DNA of 64,000 nt from the NCBI GenBank assembly GCA_934045905.1, contig OW203764.1, forward strand, positions 30,173,629 to 30,237,628. The letters run 5' to 3'. Below are positions 12,350 to 24,100 of this stretch, piece by piece. Under the pieces are notes generated by a model. That model was not told where the DNA came from and did not search any database. It saw nothing but the letters and a program-made list of their open reading frames with translations. Numbering within the stretch: the stretch's first letter is position 1; the number at the start of each line of letters is the position of its first letter. The translations under genes and the position numbers were made by a program. This stretch comes from Leuctra nigra (lineage: Eukaryota > Arthropoda > Insecta > Plecoptera > Leuctridae).

Positions 12350-13628
12350 CCCAGAAAAAAACACTCCGTGTAAAAAAGGCAGCCAAGTCTCTTTACTTTA
12401 AAAAAATTCAACACCGAAAAGGAGTGATATCAAAAAAGGAGCCAAGTCAATGACATTTCCAAATATTTAATCGTATCTTTGCAATAAAAGTATAAACACC
12501 GAGAAATACTTTACAAAAGGACTTGGCGCATCGTTTTTTTAAAGACATTTTTCTATTCATAAGCATGTGCCATTTATATACAACCGTCATTTTGAATGTT
12601 TAGAATAATAGGGAAACATCTTTCAATTAGGTACATATTATACATACCTTCTGTAAAATATTTTCTATATGATTATATACGCTATGAAACTTGTTGTCTA
12701 TGCTTTCTATAAATATACACAATAGTTATCTTCGTAATATTGTTTCGTGGTGAATATAATTAAGTCTCATGCGTTATACCTTCTCATCATGTAACAATTT
12801 CTATTAATACACATTTTATAAAAATACATTTCACAAAGAAGACAGTCATATTGAATTTCTATTAAAAAATTTAACTTTATACACTTGACACTTCAAAAAT
12901 ATATAATTGTGTTCCATTAGTTAGTAATTATTTGACAACGTTTCATGATTTCCTTCAGTCAAGATCAAATTATGAAAAGATACCAGTCTAATATCGCCAT
13001 ATTAACAGTACTGCAAGAATATGTATGAGCCCACTTCCAATTGATATGAAGGGATGTGTGTTGTGAAAAATATCCGACCGAACCGGGGCACGAACTTGGG
13101 ACCTCTCACTTGCCGGGCGAGAGCTCTACCAACTGAGCTACCCGATCGGACGGGCGGACATTAGACACAACACACTGATGAGGATCCTGACTCCTGACTC
13201 CATGGAAGTTTTCCAAAGAAACCTACATTCTCACCACTTCCAATTGTTATGTAATTCTTTCACCCTTATATTACTTATATATTACAGCATAAAATCATGC
13301 TTCTATCGCCATTGACAAAACTATAAAATAGTCATTACTAAAAGTAGCTTGATTCATAGATTCTGGCTCTAATAGAAAGAGGAAAATGTACCTACTTGTA
13401 AATTTCTTTCCACTTTTAGGATAGAATGATGTCTTTAAAAAAACGATGCGCCAAGTCCTTTTGTAAAGTATTTCTCGGTGTTTATACTTTTATTGCAAAG
13501 ATACGATTAAATATTTGGAAAATGTCATTGACTTGGCTCCTTTTTTGATATCACTCCTTTTCGGTGTTGAATTTTTTTAAAGTAAAGAGACTTGGCTGCC
13601 TTTTTTACACGGAGTGTTTTTTTCTGGG
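12350..13628. repeat. Long palindrome terminating HP-PAL copy A
   Basis: Arms of 197-198 bp (12350-12546; 13431-13628) are close to perfect inverted copies around an 884-bp centre. That centre is much longer than in copies B and C because a SINE lies in it. GCCAAGTC occurs at two sites and ACTTGGCGCATCG at a third in each arm. Confidence 0.92.
13040..13265 (-). mobile_element. tRNA-Ala-like SINE
   Basis: On the minus strand the core (about 13150 down to 13075) has an A box TAGCTCAGTTGG, a CTCGC/GTGAG anticodon stem with loop CCGGCAA (anticodon position GGC, alanine), and a B-box-like GTTCG. The flanking TCCGATC and GGTCGGA can pair, but each is offset three bases from the tRNA position, so this is not a canonical tRNA gene. 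Both flanks (GTTGTGTCTAATGTCCG before, ACATCCCTTCATA after) recur in the copy near 59755-59885, which defines a SINE family. Confidence 0.8.
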
Positions 13629-14864
13629 TTCACAATTAGCTTGATAAAAATTACGTCACAAACTCATCACCTCCCCCCCGTGATCAGAAAATAACCAAGA
13701 ATATGAGAGAAAAGTGCTATTTAGTATTTGTCTATGAATTGAATAATATTAAAACAAAACTCAGTTTTAGTTTGACAAAAACTAGAAAATAAATTTTGGT
13801 GGTAAATTGGAAAAGTTTTGACCCAGAGAAAATAATAGTCCCAATGTACAAACCTCTCCTCTACTATCCCAGTTTACTTTCAATTTAATCAGGAATAATC
13901 TATCTTATCTTTTATAGTCTTTTATCTGCTTTGTTTTATAAGTTTTTGCATGTTTTTTTGCATTTACAGTCTCGAGATAAAAAAAAGTAAACACAATTTT
14001 ACACAATGTAATTTTATAAAATTCATATTTATTTAAACACCTGCACTTACAAACATTTTTAAAATGTTCCTCTTTATCAAAGCAACGTGTGTAATTCGTA
14101 ATTCTTTATCTTTCACTCCCTCACCGAAACTTCGACCAGTTTTATTAGATTAGCCAACTTTCTCAATAAAAGGATTTAAGATAACACGTGACTCAATCCT
14201 TTAAGACCTCGCACATCGAGAAGTTTGACTTTATTTTCGTCGATTCAAGAATAAGAACAGACGGAAACGGAAAGTTACAAGTCTTGGCGAGCTCTTGAGG
14301 CGGAGATAACCATGTTATTGTTCGAAAAAGTACACACAAATAAAACGTTAGTCACTCATTATTTTAACAGAATGAAATTTTAACTTCTACCGTTTGGGTT
14401 ACATGATAGAACGTACTAATGTAGTTGATGTTGTTGATGAATGTTGAAGACAAGAAAATCTGCCCAAAAATGCATCAGAGTGTAATATTTTTTGAAAAAG
14501 ATAAACAATTGAAATGAAATGTATCAAAATTGTGAGAATTTAAAATAATATTGAATTCCAGACTAAAGTGATACTAAAAAATGTAATATACGATATAAAA
14601 ACTGTGATTAGGTTATTTAAATTCACAGTTTAAATATATGAGTGGACGTAATTATCATTTTTTTTCATATTTTCTTACATTATACTTGACATAACTCACG
14701 GACATGTTGTGATGACCTGACATATCTTTATGTTTCATCAGTAGGCTGCTTCAGAGCATGCGAATAGTCTAATTTAGAGTGCAAATCTATCGTACTTCGC
14801 ACTAAAACACGATTTAAATTGAGTAAAGAGAAGTTAAAAACAAAACAAGCGTCGGACACGTGAC
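13629..14864. other. Gene-free DNA downstream of the first HSP70 gene
   Basis: AT-rich sequence with no supported ORF or repeat. It should hold the 3' UTR of the minus-strand HSP70 gene. No clear minus-strand AATAAA stands out near the stop codon. Confidence 0.5.
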
Positions 14865-16691
14865 CTATTGAGTAATCTTGTCCATATACGGCTGACAGTC
14901 ACGTAGCAGTTCGTTCAACCTCTGCTGCAGCACTTCAATAGCCGCCGACAGGTTCCCGTCAAGCCACTTCAACTCCTCGTCGGCCATTTCCATCGCATCT
15001 TCCTTCTCCTCTTCCGTTAACTCATCGTCGGCGTCGCACATCGCCTTCCGCACGGCGTTGGCGTAGCTCTGGAGTTGGTACAGCACTTCGACTCTTCTCC
15101 TCTCGTTCCCGGCATCTTCTTCGAACCTCTCGGCGCCGACTGACATCGTCTCGATCTCTTCGGCTGAGAGGCCTCGCTGGTCCATGCGGATTGTGAGGGA
15201 ATCGCTCTTGCCCGTGATGGTCTCCACGGCAGTTATAGTAAGGATTCCATTGGCGTTGTAGTCGAATGTGATGTCAGCTGAGCCAACGTCAGCAGGAGCA
15301 GCAGGAATGCCCTTGAGTATAAACCTGCCGAGGAAATTGTTCTCTTTTGCTTTGCGTTCCTCTCCTTCATAGACTTCTATTATCATGTATGTTTGGTTAT
15401 CCTCAGATGTGACGAATTGTGCTGTGCTCTTACATGGGATTGGAGTTTGTCGAGGAATGATCACGTTCATGGTTCCTTCACAGAGCTGAACGCCGAGCGA
15501 CAGTGATGTGAGGTCGTTGTAGGTGATGTCCTTGATCTGGATGTTTGCTTCGCCGTTCAGCATGGCAGCTTGGATGGCGGCGCCGTACGCCACTGCCTCG
15601 TCGGCGTTTATGGTTGATTTCAGTTGCTCCCTCTTGAAGAAATCTTTCAGAAGTTCCTGCACCTTGGGGATACGCGTCGAGCCTCCGACCAGGACGACGT
15701 CGTGGATCTCGTTTATCGACAGCTTGGCTTCTTTCAGAGCTTTGTTCACATGTTCCAGAGTGGAGTTGAAGAGATCCAAACACAGTTGGTCGAAGGTAGC
15801 TCGAGAGAGTTTATAGGTGAAGTCGATACCTTCGACGAGGGCGTCGATTTCAATATCGGTGTTGTAGTTGCTGGAAAGCGTGTGTTTTGCTTTCTCGGCT
15901 TGAGTTTTCAATTTCCACAACGCCTTATTATTGTCGAGCACGTTTATCCGGTGCTTCTTTTCGAATTGGAAAGCCATGTGGTTGACCAACAATTCGTCAA
16001 AATCCCCGCCTCCAAGATGAGTATTTCCCGTTGTGGCCTTCACAATAAATTTGTTGCTATTCACAATGGTCACGATGGATACATCAAAAGTGCCGCCACC
16101 AAGATCATAGATAAGAATATTACGTGTACCCTCTTGCCTTATATCATATCCGTACGCCAGCGCAGCCGCAGTCGGCTCGTTGATGATGCGCATGACGTTC
16201 AACCCGGCGATCTTCCCGGCGTCTATCGTCGCTTGTCGCTGGGCGTCGTTGAAGTACGCCGGCACTGAGATGACCGCGTCCTTCACTTCACTTCCAATGA
16301 AATCCTCAGCTGTCTTCTTCATCTTCTCCAGAACCATCGCGCTGATCTCCTCCGGAGCGAACTGTTTCACCTCTCGCCGATACTTCACCTGGATCTTGGG
16401 TTTACCGGCAACGTCAACTACAGTAAACGGAAAGCGTTTCTTGTCCTTTTGAACCAGTGGGTCTTTGCTTCTTCTTCCTATGAGACGCTTCACGTCGTAC
16501 ACTGTGTTCTCTAAGTTCTTCGCCTTCTGGTTGACGGCTGGCTCGCCGATGTAACGCTCGGTGTCCGTGAACGCGACGGTGCTCGGCGTTATTCTGTTGC
16601 CTTCCGCGTTGGCGATCACTTCCACTTTGTTTCCTCTCCACACGGCCACACACGAGTTCACGGTACCCAAGTCGATGCCGATGGCACTCAT
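14865..16691 (-). CDS. Divergent HSP70-family chaperone, intronless
   Basis: 608 residues, one exon. The ATPase domain is well kept: GIDLGT near residue 5, the lysine of VYDVKRLIGR at 68 (equivalent to the catalytic lysine of HSC70), INEPTAAALAYG, DLGGGTFDVS and VVLVGGSTRIPKVQ. A substrate-binding domain and a shortened helical lid follow. The protein ends ..CQPYMDKITQ and lacks both the Gly/Met-rich tail and the EEVD terminus that binds TPR co-chaperones. Cytosolic members usually have about 640-650 residues. There is no signal peptide or KDEL, so a cytosolic location is expected. GC content is well above the surroundings. Its partner gene starts 376 bp away on the other strand. Likely a working but specialised HSP70; it could be a recent duplicate. 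Confidence 0.93.
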   Translation of the reverse strand: MSAIGIDLGTVNSCVAVWRGNKVEVIANAEGNRITPSTVAFTDTERYIGEPAVNQKAKNLENTVYDVKRLIGRRSKDPLVQKDKKRFPFTVVDVAGKPKIQVKYRREVKQFAPEEISAMVLEKMKKTAEDFIGSEVKDAVISVPAYFNDAQRQATIDAGKIAGLNVMRIINEPTAAALAYGYDIRQEGTRNILIYDLGGGTFDVSIVTIVNSNKFIVKATTGNTHLGGGDFDELLVNHMAFQFEKKHRINVLDNNKALWKLKTQAEKAKHTLSSNYNTDIEIDALVEGIDFTYKLSRATFDQLCLDLFNSTLEHVNKALKEAKLSINEIHDVVLVGGSTRIPKVQELLKDFFKREQLKSTINADEAVAYGAAIQAAMLNGEANIQIKDITYNDLTSLSLGVQLCEGTMNVIIPRQTPIPCKSTAQFVTSEDNQTYMIIEVYEGEERKAKENNFLGRFILKGIPAAPADVGSADITFDYNANGILTITAVETITGKSDSLTIRMDQRGLSAEEIETMSVGAERFEEDAGNERRRVEVLYQLQSYANAVRKAMCDADDELTEEEKEDAMEMADEELKWLDGNLSAAIEVLQQRLNELLRDCQPYMDKITQ

Positions 16692-17067
16692 GTTGCAGAC
16701 GTCGAATGATCAATGTGTTACTTATTTAAACACAGCACAAGAACTGGCTAAAATTCACTTTTATCCGTGAGAGATAATCTCAAGTCTTTGTAAGATTGCT
16801 CTAATCTAAAGCAGATAAGATATTGGTTCGAGTGGGTTGGCTATCAAATAAGTCACTTCAAAGACAGTCACATTCACATGATTCAGTATCTTTCGAGCTC
16901 ATGATGCGAATCGTGTGATGGAAAATCTATGGTGGTTTATCTGGCGATGACGATTACCACAGTATAATACAATCAGTATTACACAAGAACTGTATATTGG
17001 AGTTATACGTACAAAACTATAGCTAGTAGCTGATTTGGGCGACTGTAGTGTAAAAGGTGAGGGCATA
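16692..17067. promoter_or_regulatory. Shared spacer between divergent HSP70 genes
   Basis: This 376-bp spacer must hold both promoters. TATA-like words lie at about 16960 (TATAATA) and 16991 (TATATT) for the plus-strand gene. I do not find a convincing heat-shock element (three or more alternating GAA/TTC pentamers), so heat induction is not supported by what I see. Confidence 0.5.
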
Positions 17068-18843
17068 ATGTCGTGTGTTGTGGGAATCGATCTCGGGACC
17101 TCAAAGTGCTGCGTTGCCGTCTGGAGGAACGGGACGTCGGAAGTGATCGGCGTCAACGACTCGAGTAAAACGACTCCGTGTATCGTGGGCTTCACAAGTA
17201 CCGAGAGGTTGGTCGGAGATTCCGCCAGCCGCGTCTCCAAGAACCAGCAGAACACCGTCTTCGGCGTGAAGAGACTTATAGGACGCGACTTTGACGATCC
17301 AGTCGTTCAAGACGACGCGAAGAGGTTGCCGTTCTCTGTCGTAGATGTTGATGGAAAACCGAGGATCCAGGTGGAGTTCAGAGAAGAGAGAAAGTTATTC
17401 GCGCCGGCGGAGATCAGCGCGATGATCTTGCAGAAGGTAAAGGAGGCTGCTGAAACTGTCGTCGGATGTGAAGTGAAGGACGCCGTCGTCTCCGTCCCGG
17501 CGTTCTTCAACGACGCGCAGCGACATGCGACGATCGCCGCAGCCAAGATCGCGGGGTTCAAAGTGCTGCGCATCATCAACGAGTCCACGGCAACGGCGCT
17601 CACCTACGCAACCCTCAACTCCACACAAGAAGGTCCACGAAACATCCTGATCTTTGATCTCGGAGGCGGGACGCTGGATGTCTCGATCGCGATCATTGAA
17701 GACGGGTCAAGTGTCACAGTGAGATCGACTTCAGGTGACACGCAACTTGGAGGAAAGGATTTCGATGATTTGTTGGTTCATTATCTTGTTAACGAGTTCA
17801 AACGAAAGGAAAATAAAGACGCGACAAGAAGTTCAAAAGCGATGTGTAGGCTTCGAATGGAGGTGAAGAATGTTAAACGTCAGCTCTCAAGTTGCATGAC
17901 GGTCGCTGTGGACATCGACGCCCTCGTGGACGGCGTCGACTTCTCCACCTCCGTGTCCCGCTCGTGTTTCGAGGGTCTCTGTTCAGACCTCTTCAACTCA
18001 ACACTCGAACACGTGCAGAAGGCTCTCGACGACACCGGAATGGAGAAGACGGACATCGATGACGTCGTTCTCGTCGGAGGTTCGACGCGTATCCCCAAGA
18101 TACAAGCTCTCCTGCAGAAGTTCTTTGACGGGAAGAAACTGAACACGTCGCTGAACCCTGAGGAGGCGGTGGCGTACGGCGCGGCGATCCACGCTGCCGT
18201 GTCCAAAGACTTGATCGAGCTCAACATATCAGACATTAACTCTCTGTCCCTCGACGTCGATACAAAGTGTGGGTTTTCCACCACCATCATTAAAAAGCAC
18301 ACAACTATTCCATGTAAAGTTACGCAAATATTCTCAACATCCAATAACAACCAGAAGGAGCTTAAGCTCAAAATTTACGAGGGTAACGATGCCAATCAAC
18401 ATGCCATGGTCGGAGAATTTGTAATTAGTGGTTTCCCTCCGGCCCCGGCTCGAGGGATAAAGCTGAGCATTTCATTTCATATCAACAACAATGGCACCAT
18501 TAAAGTGTCTGTAACCGCGAACAGGGTCCAAGATCGCCTAGTTGTGAAGAGGTTGACGAGGAAGCTGAGCACGACTAAGGAGATTCACGGCATGATGGCG
18601 GATGCGAGGATGTACCGAGATCTCGACGAACAGCAACGAGCCAGAGTTCTGGAGAGCAACAAACTAGAGGTCTTCTTAATCACAGTTAAGAACGATGTCG
18701 CGTTTAAAAACAAACCGGAGATCGTAAAAATGTGCGACGATGCATTGGAATGGTTGAATGAAAACAAGATGGCTGATGCGATAGAGTTTCGGAAGAAGTT
18801 TGGCTTTATTTCGTCTACAGTGAAGAACAGTAAAGCTCCGTAA
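17068..18843 (+). CDS. Highly divergent HSP70-family protein, intronless
   Basis: The ATG at 17068 (MSCVVGIDLGT) is preferred over the in-frame one at 17035, because family members begin only a few residues before GIDLGT. This gives 591 residues. Nucleotide-binding motifs remain (FGVKRLIGR, AFFNDAQR, VVLVGGSTRIPK), but usually invariant positions have changed: DLGGGTLDVS for DLGGGTFDVS, INESTATAL for INEPTAAAI, DLGTSKCC for DLGTTYSC. The substrate-binding domain is poorly conserved, the lid is short and there is no EEVD tail. The uninterrupted frame argues against a pseudogene, so the gene is probably expressed with altered substrate binding. It is arranged head to head with the minus-strand HSP70, suggesting an inverted duplication. 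Confidence 0.88.
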   Translation: MSCVVGIDLGTSKCCVAVWRNGTSEVIGVNDSSKTTPCIVGFTSTERLVGDSASRVSKNQQNTVFGVKRLIGRDFDDPVVQDDAKRLPFSVVDVDGKPRIQVEFREERKLFAPAEISAMILQKVKEAAETVVGCEVKDAVVSVPAFFNDAQRHATIAAAKIAGFKVLRIINESTATALTYATLNSTQEGPRNILIFDLGGGTLDVSIAIIEDGSSVTVRSTSGDTQLGGKDFDDLLVHYLVNEFKRKENKDATRSSKAMCRLRMEVKNVKRQLSSCMTVAVDIDALVDGVDFSTSVSRSCFEGLCSDLFNSTLEHVQKALDDTGMEKTDIDDVVLVGGSTRIPKIQALLQKFFDGKKLNTSLNPEEAVAYGAAIHAAVSKDLIELNISDINSLSLDVDTKCGFSTTIIKKHTTIPCKVTQIFSTSNNNQKELKLKIYEGNDANQHAMVGEFVISGFPPAPARGIKLSISFHINNNGTIKVSVTANRVQDRLVVKRLTRKLSTTKEIHGMMADARMYRDLDEQQRARVLESNKLEVFLITVKNDVAFKNKPEIVKMCDDALEWLNENKMADAIEFRKKFGFISSTVKNSKAP

Positions 18844-19951
18844 AGCTCTGTATAAAGATCGAAGAGAATATATTTGAAATCAGCGTACTTGTGCGGATTA
18901 TTAATTTTAGTTAGTAGACATTTTGATAATAACAATTCTTAGAATGGAAAAAGCAAAATACCAAAAATTAAACATTTATTTCGTCATTTTAGTGGAAAAT
19001 TGGTAATTTTTTGAGCCAAAATGATATTAATTTTTAATTTTAACAAAAATTTTAAAATTTACAACACTGATCTCAATGTTGTAATGGCAACAACAACAAA
19101 GTGTCCACCTCAACGATTATTGTGGCGACATTTCGGCTTCGAAATCAAAAGCAAATATTTGACCTTGGAAATATTGGATTTGACCTTTCTGGTGGAAACC
19201 AGAAAGTAATCGTCATAACACTGTCATTATTATTTAAAATTAAAAACTTTGAGGGGCTACCCAACTTATTTTTGTTTATTTTATTTCTTATCAAATAATC
19301 TGTATGCTATAAACTATCCCACTAACCTTCAACCAATATACTTTCATATTATACCCTGTGCTTCGAAGTAGGTATATCAATTTATATCAATAACTTTGTA
19401 AGCAGTATTATGTTTTAATCTTCAATGAATCCATATCAAGTCCTTTCAGAAAATAACGCTTTTCTCTTAATACCTTTCCTTTTGATCTTTTAAATTCTGC
19501 ACTTTACAGACCTGTAAAATTAACTAATTCTACTTTGCGCTTTTGCTAAAAGCTCATACTTAAAGTAGCAGAACTTTATATAAACATCCATTTTAGGAAT
19601 CGTTTAATGTTTTCATGAAATTGTTGATTCGCACGGCGAAGTGAATCATTTTGTAAATTAGTTTGGGAAACTAAATGTTATGATAGCAATTGATTTAGAA
19701 ATGGATGCGGATACGGAAATTAAAGCCATATTCTTGAGAACGATTGCGAGGAAGCTAGTGTCGAACACACTAAGTGCAGATGAGATTGTGTCTCAAAGAC
19801 GTCGCATTTGTATTCAACGGCCATTGCCGAATCAATCAGTGATCTCGCTCGGCTTTCGATCGCTTTTAATTTTCACTGCATTCTTGGATAAGATTGGATT
19901 GAAAAGCTTGAGATTGAGATTAAGATCACCCTCTTCAGTTGAACGTCTATG
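18844..19951. other. Gene-free AT-rich DNA
   Basis: It contains the 3' UTR of the plus-strand HSP70 gene. Otherwise there is AT-rich sequence with no supported gene. The frame at 19680-20009 ends in a G-tract inside a transposon and is not a gene. Confidence 0.5.
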
Positions 19952-20740
19952 CAGTGGCGTAAGTTCGGGGTCTGGCCCATGGTCGGGGGGGGGGGGGGGC
20001 TCAGTCTAAAGCTGCGGGTCCACATATAGACCTATTTGCGTTTTTGTGTTCCGTTTTTTTTCTTATGATGACGATTCACAAGTACAGAAACTCACGGCAG
20101 ACTTGTCATTGGTAGAAAAAAAGTAAAACGCAAAACGCCAAAACGGTAGAGGCTATTTGGATCTGGCTTAAATTATCTGCTTAAAACTGCTTATAAAAGC
20201 AATTTTTTGTCTCTTCTAATGATGCATTATTCTTATTTCCTACTGCAAGGTTCGTCAATAAAAGTATTAAACTTATTAAAATATTATCTGATATGTTCGA
20301 ATCCGTAAAAACCGGAACTCATTCAAAAAGGGTATAGCTGCGGATCCGCATAGAGCGTTTTTAGTAATACGTTTTTTCTTAGTCCGCCTCTTACGGTTTT
20401 TATTTTATTTTTGTATAAACTTCACCGAGAATTTGTGATTGATACGCGCTCTATTTGAATAGAAAATGCGGATACATTTAATTTGTAAAAAGTCGCAAAA
20501 CGTAAAACGCTCACTTCAGAACCTGTTAACGAATGAAAATGTCCATGGGAACATGGCCTCGCTTCCAGAACCAGGAAATTGACAATTAAATGAAAACTTT
20601 CTCGAAGATCATTGTTTACATGGGACAATAAAACACAGATGCATTTAGTCCAAGTTTATTACCGTGGATGATGCCCCTCCCCCCCCCCCCCCCCGACCTT
20701 TTAAATATCTGGGGGATGAATCCTATAAGTAACGCCACTG
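19952..20740. mobile_element. hAT-like non-autonomous element
   Basis: The ends CAGTGGCGTAAGTTC and GTAACGCCACTG are near-inverted and of the CAGTGGCG type seen in hAT elements. The 789-bp interior has G- and C-homopolymers just inside each end and no transposase. The 8-bp flanks (CGTCTATG, CTTCATTT) do not match, so the copy may be a recombinant. Confidence 0.6.
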
Positions 20741-21138
20741 CTTCATTTCGACTTCGCCGTTTCATTATAAACCAACCTTCTAATTATTGTGATTACAAAG
20801 CTTTTAGTCTCAGCTCCTTCTGCTCTCCTGACAGGGACGATATCTGATCTGGATGAAGACAATTACCATCGAAACGAGTCTGGAAAGTAATGGAGTCCTC
20901 TGAGCCGTCGCAGTGTCACATTTCTTTGTCTTGAGTGGTTTTCTAGAAGGGTTAATAGGTATGCATTCATTATTTAACACTTTACAGTCTCAAAATCGCG
21001 AGATACATCGGCACAAAATTAAACTCGGTAATATATCTTGGTTTGAATGATTTATTCAAGTTATTTATAGTGTTGGTTTCGAGGAAATGAATTATGATTC
21101 AAATATAAATAAATTATAAAACGGATAATATTATCGAG

Positions 21139-24100
21139 CTAAGACATGTTGATATTCGTCTTGCTGCGGCGTCGGGATGTCAAGTCTTCCGAGGTCGACG
21201 TCGGAGGCGTCTTCTCGTACTCGGAAGTGCCGTACTTCTCGACCGACGCCGTGCGACGCTCGACGTCGTGCGCGCGGTTGACGACGTGGACGTAGACGGT
21301 GACCACAAGGACAGCGACCTACATCATATACAAGTCACTTAATCCAGGGCAGAGACTCCGTTCAATTCACTGATAAATGTCGCTTTCATACAGAAATACG
21401 AAATTATAATCATCATCATCATCATCATCATCATTTTCATCACCGTAATTGACTTCATAATCTTTAGTAATTTCAAAGTTATTTGTATATTTACCAATTG
21501 TTTAATTGTATAGGGTTGCTTCATGTTATTTTCACTTCATGTTCATAATTTTAAATTGTTATTCTTTTTTGATGTTATTGTTATACTGTGTCAGTGGCAA
21601 TCATTTTATAATGACAGTGTTTTATTGAGCGAGTGTAGCGAGCGTCACCACGGTACACTTATGGCACTTTCTCTGTGTGTTTTTTTTTTTTTTTTGTGTT
21701 CACTGCCCAGGTCAAACCGCACAACCAATCGATCTGAAATTTTGTACACATACAAACGTAATCTATGCGATCCCTGGGATCTTTTCTGAACGAGATCCTG
21801 TGATTGGTTCAAATTTTATAAAAATTATCTTTCGATTGGTTGGTTCGATCAATTTGAAATTTAGCAAAGTCATTGCAACCAACATTGTACCCAATCAAAA
21901 AAAATCAGCCAAATCCTCCAATTGGTTCAAATTTGAAACCATTTTTCCTGTGATTTTTGAAATTTAAACTGGAACCGATTGACCGACCAACTAAAAACTT
22001 CGCATGGTCATTTGTACCAACATTTAAGGTATTTTTGCCAATTTTCACTCTAATCTGTCATTATTTTCAAAAGTTTTTGTCATTTTAGGGACATTTTGCG
22101 TGTTGGCTGTCAAATTCACGGTGACTTCGAATCTTCAGTTCAAGGCAAGGTAGTTAGAGCAGAAAGTTTTAAACGATATGAAACTAATAATGACCGTTCA
22201 ACAGATTGATCTGCAGGGCGATTGTATAACTGTCTTAGCCGAGATAATGGATCGTTATCTATATCAATTGATGAAAGTAAACTATTAATATCATTGTTAA
22301 CCATTTGAATTGTGCAAAAGCTACGAGAATATGAAATATAATCACATTATTTATCTCAGGAAGTCGACTAAAGCACTTTGAATTGCTTTACCTTCTGATA
22401 GGCTAAATTACTTTCATCAATTGGTGTAGATAACGATCCATTATCTCGGCTAAGAAGTTATACAATCGCACTGCTGATATTGTGTACACACACTACAGAT
22501 CATATCATATGGGTGGTCCCAGGTATATTTTTTGAACGAGATCCTGTGATTTTTGAAAATTAACAAGGAACCGTTCAATCATAAAGGTTTAATCGATCAA
22601 CTTAAAACTTAGCAAGGATTGGCACCAATATTTGTGGAGATTTTGGAGATTTTTATACAAGTCTGTGACGAAACTAAAGAATTGTTGGCTTTTAATGACA
22701 TTCGATAGACATAATTTCGGTTCGAGGTGTTGCGTGTATCCGTGCTCGCTCATCAACGCGTTACACAGAGCGTTTTCCTAGTTATTATTAATAAAAGTTT
22801 TCTCTCTACAATAAATTATTTTTACAATACAATTTTGTGAACTTTCTTGAACTAAATTATTTATACTGCTAAAGTTCGGCCATTTCACAATATGATTTCA
22901 AGTAAAACAACACCAAGTCTCTTCTACTAAAAAAAATATATAAAATCTAAAAATTATGCACTGAAAAGTAATGATATCAAAAAATTTGCCAAGTCAAAAC
23001 ATTATTTGAAAATCAAAAAATACTTGGCGCATCGTGTATATTAATAGCTTAGAAGTATAGGCCAGATATAAAATATACATAAAATATACAAACATATAGT
23101 ATACCTAAAATGCCCTAAAAAATCGATGCGCCAAGTATTTTTTGATTTTCAAATAAAGTTTTGACTTGGCAAATTTTTTGATATCATTACTTTTCAGTGC
23201 AGAATTTTTAGATTTTATATATTTTTTTTAGTAGAAGAGACTTGGCTGGTATTTTTACACGAAGTGTTTTTTTTATGGGGATATCACTCCTTTTTTTAGT
23301 TTATTCTCTTTAAAAAAATCATCGCCCTTTACAATTTGGTTACCACTAATGAATAGCATCGTATGGTCCTAAATAATTGCTTTAAATGATCTTCTACGAA
23401 GAATAGCAAAGGTTTCATTCCAATGGGGCGATGCCAAGCTAGGACGACGGGATCGGCCACTTCGGCGCTAGCGTCGAGGCTGTGCTTTTCAAATCAACGC
23501 ATTTCTTACTCCACAGTCCGTATTTTCATGTTATATTATAATAATTAATGTTGATATTTGGTTATTTAACGAAATAGTGGATAATTATTAGAAATGGTAG
23601 TGTAATAATGATATTTTGATCATATATGGACAGCTCACAGAATTATTTTTGTTTCCAGTGCTCTCTTGAAATGACTCACTGCTTAATGGAATTTTGTAAC
23701 TTCCAATTAAAACAATTGAGAGGGTGTCGCTTCAGATTGAAATAGAATTTGCTTTATATATTGCACTATCTTCTTATTTTTACACATTTAATTATACTAG
23801 AGTAAAAAATCTATGTATCTAAACAGTGAGTACATCTTCTTACGCATGTCAAAATAAAGTTTCGCGAGTTTTAATTTTGAGTGGCACGAACAGCTTACTT
23901 CACACTTGTCACAAAACCGATGGCAGCACCCTAGCGGGAGATAGTTTGGCTAGTGCCCTATCAGTCAACCCAGTTCTGAGATATGGCAACACTTCGTTTT
24001 CAAAATGGCTGCTGAACTTTCTGCAATGCCACATAGAATTTATTTCTATAAATGATGTGTATCATTTTAAGCTTTCTGAATATGTATTTATTGTATAGGA

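Larger units (their letters stand above)
10683..13628 (+). mobile_element. HP-PAL composite element, copy A
   Basis: It starts TCTAGT, directly followed by a hairpin (GTGGAGCG-GT-CGCTCCAC) and GCCAAGTC. A conserved head follows (GGCATTTTCGGCCTACTGG, GAGCTATGGCCCACC). Next is a block of CCGGAAGTGACGTCA-type sites, which includes a 118-bp tandem repeat. The end is a 197-bp palindrome with arms 12350-12546 and 13431-13628. The arms carry AGCCAAGTCTCTT, GCCAAGTCAA and ACTTGGCGCATCG. The same module order occurs in copies B, C and D. No ORF of note. A tRNA-like SINE has inserted in the palindrome centre. The limits are inferred from copy comparison. Confidence 0.8.

Noticed and set aside
15478..16713. 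Several plus-strand and off-frame ORFs over the first HSP70 gene
   Set aside because: They are shadows of a GC-rich coding region; the minus-strand frame has all HSP70 motifs.
16692..17067. Heat-shock elements between the HSP70 genes
   Set aside because: Isolated GAA and TTC words occur, but no run of alternating pentamers at correct spacing.
19680..20009. 109-codon frame
   Set aside because: It ends in a G-homopolymer inside a hAT-like element and shows no domain.
19952..20740. Intact hAT insertion with target duplication
   Set aside because: The end sequences fit, but the 8-bp flanks differ, so I list it only as hAT-like.
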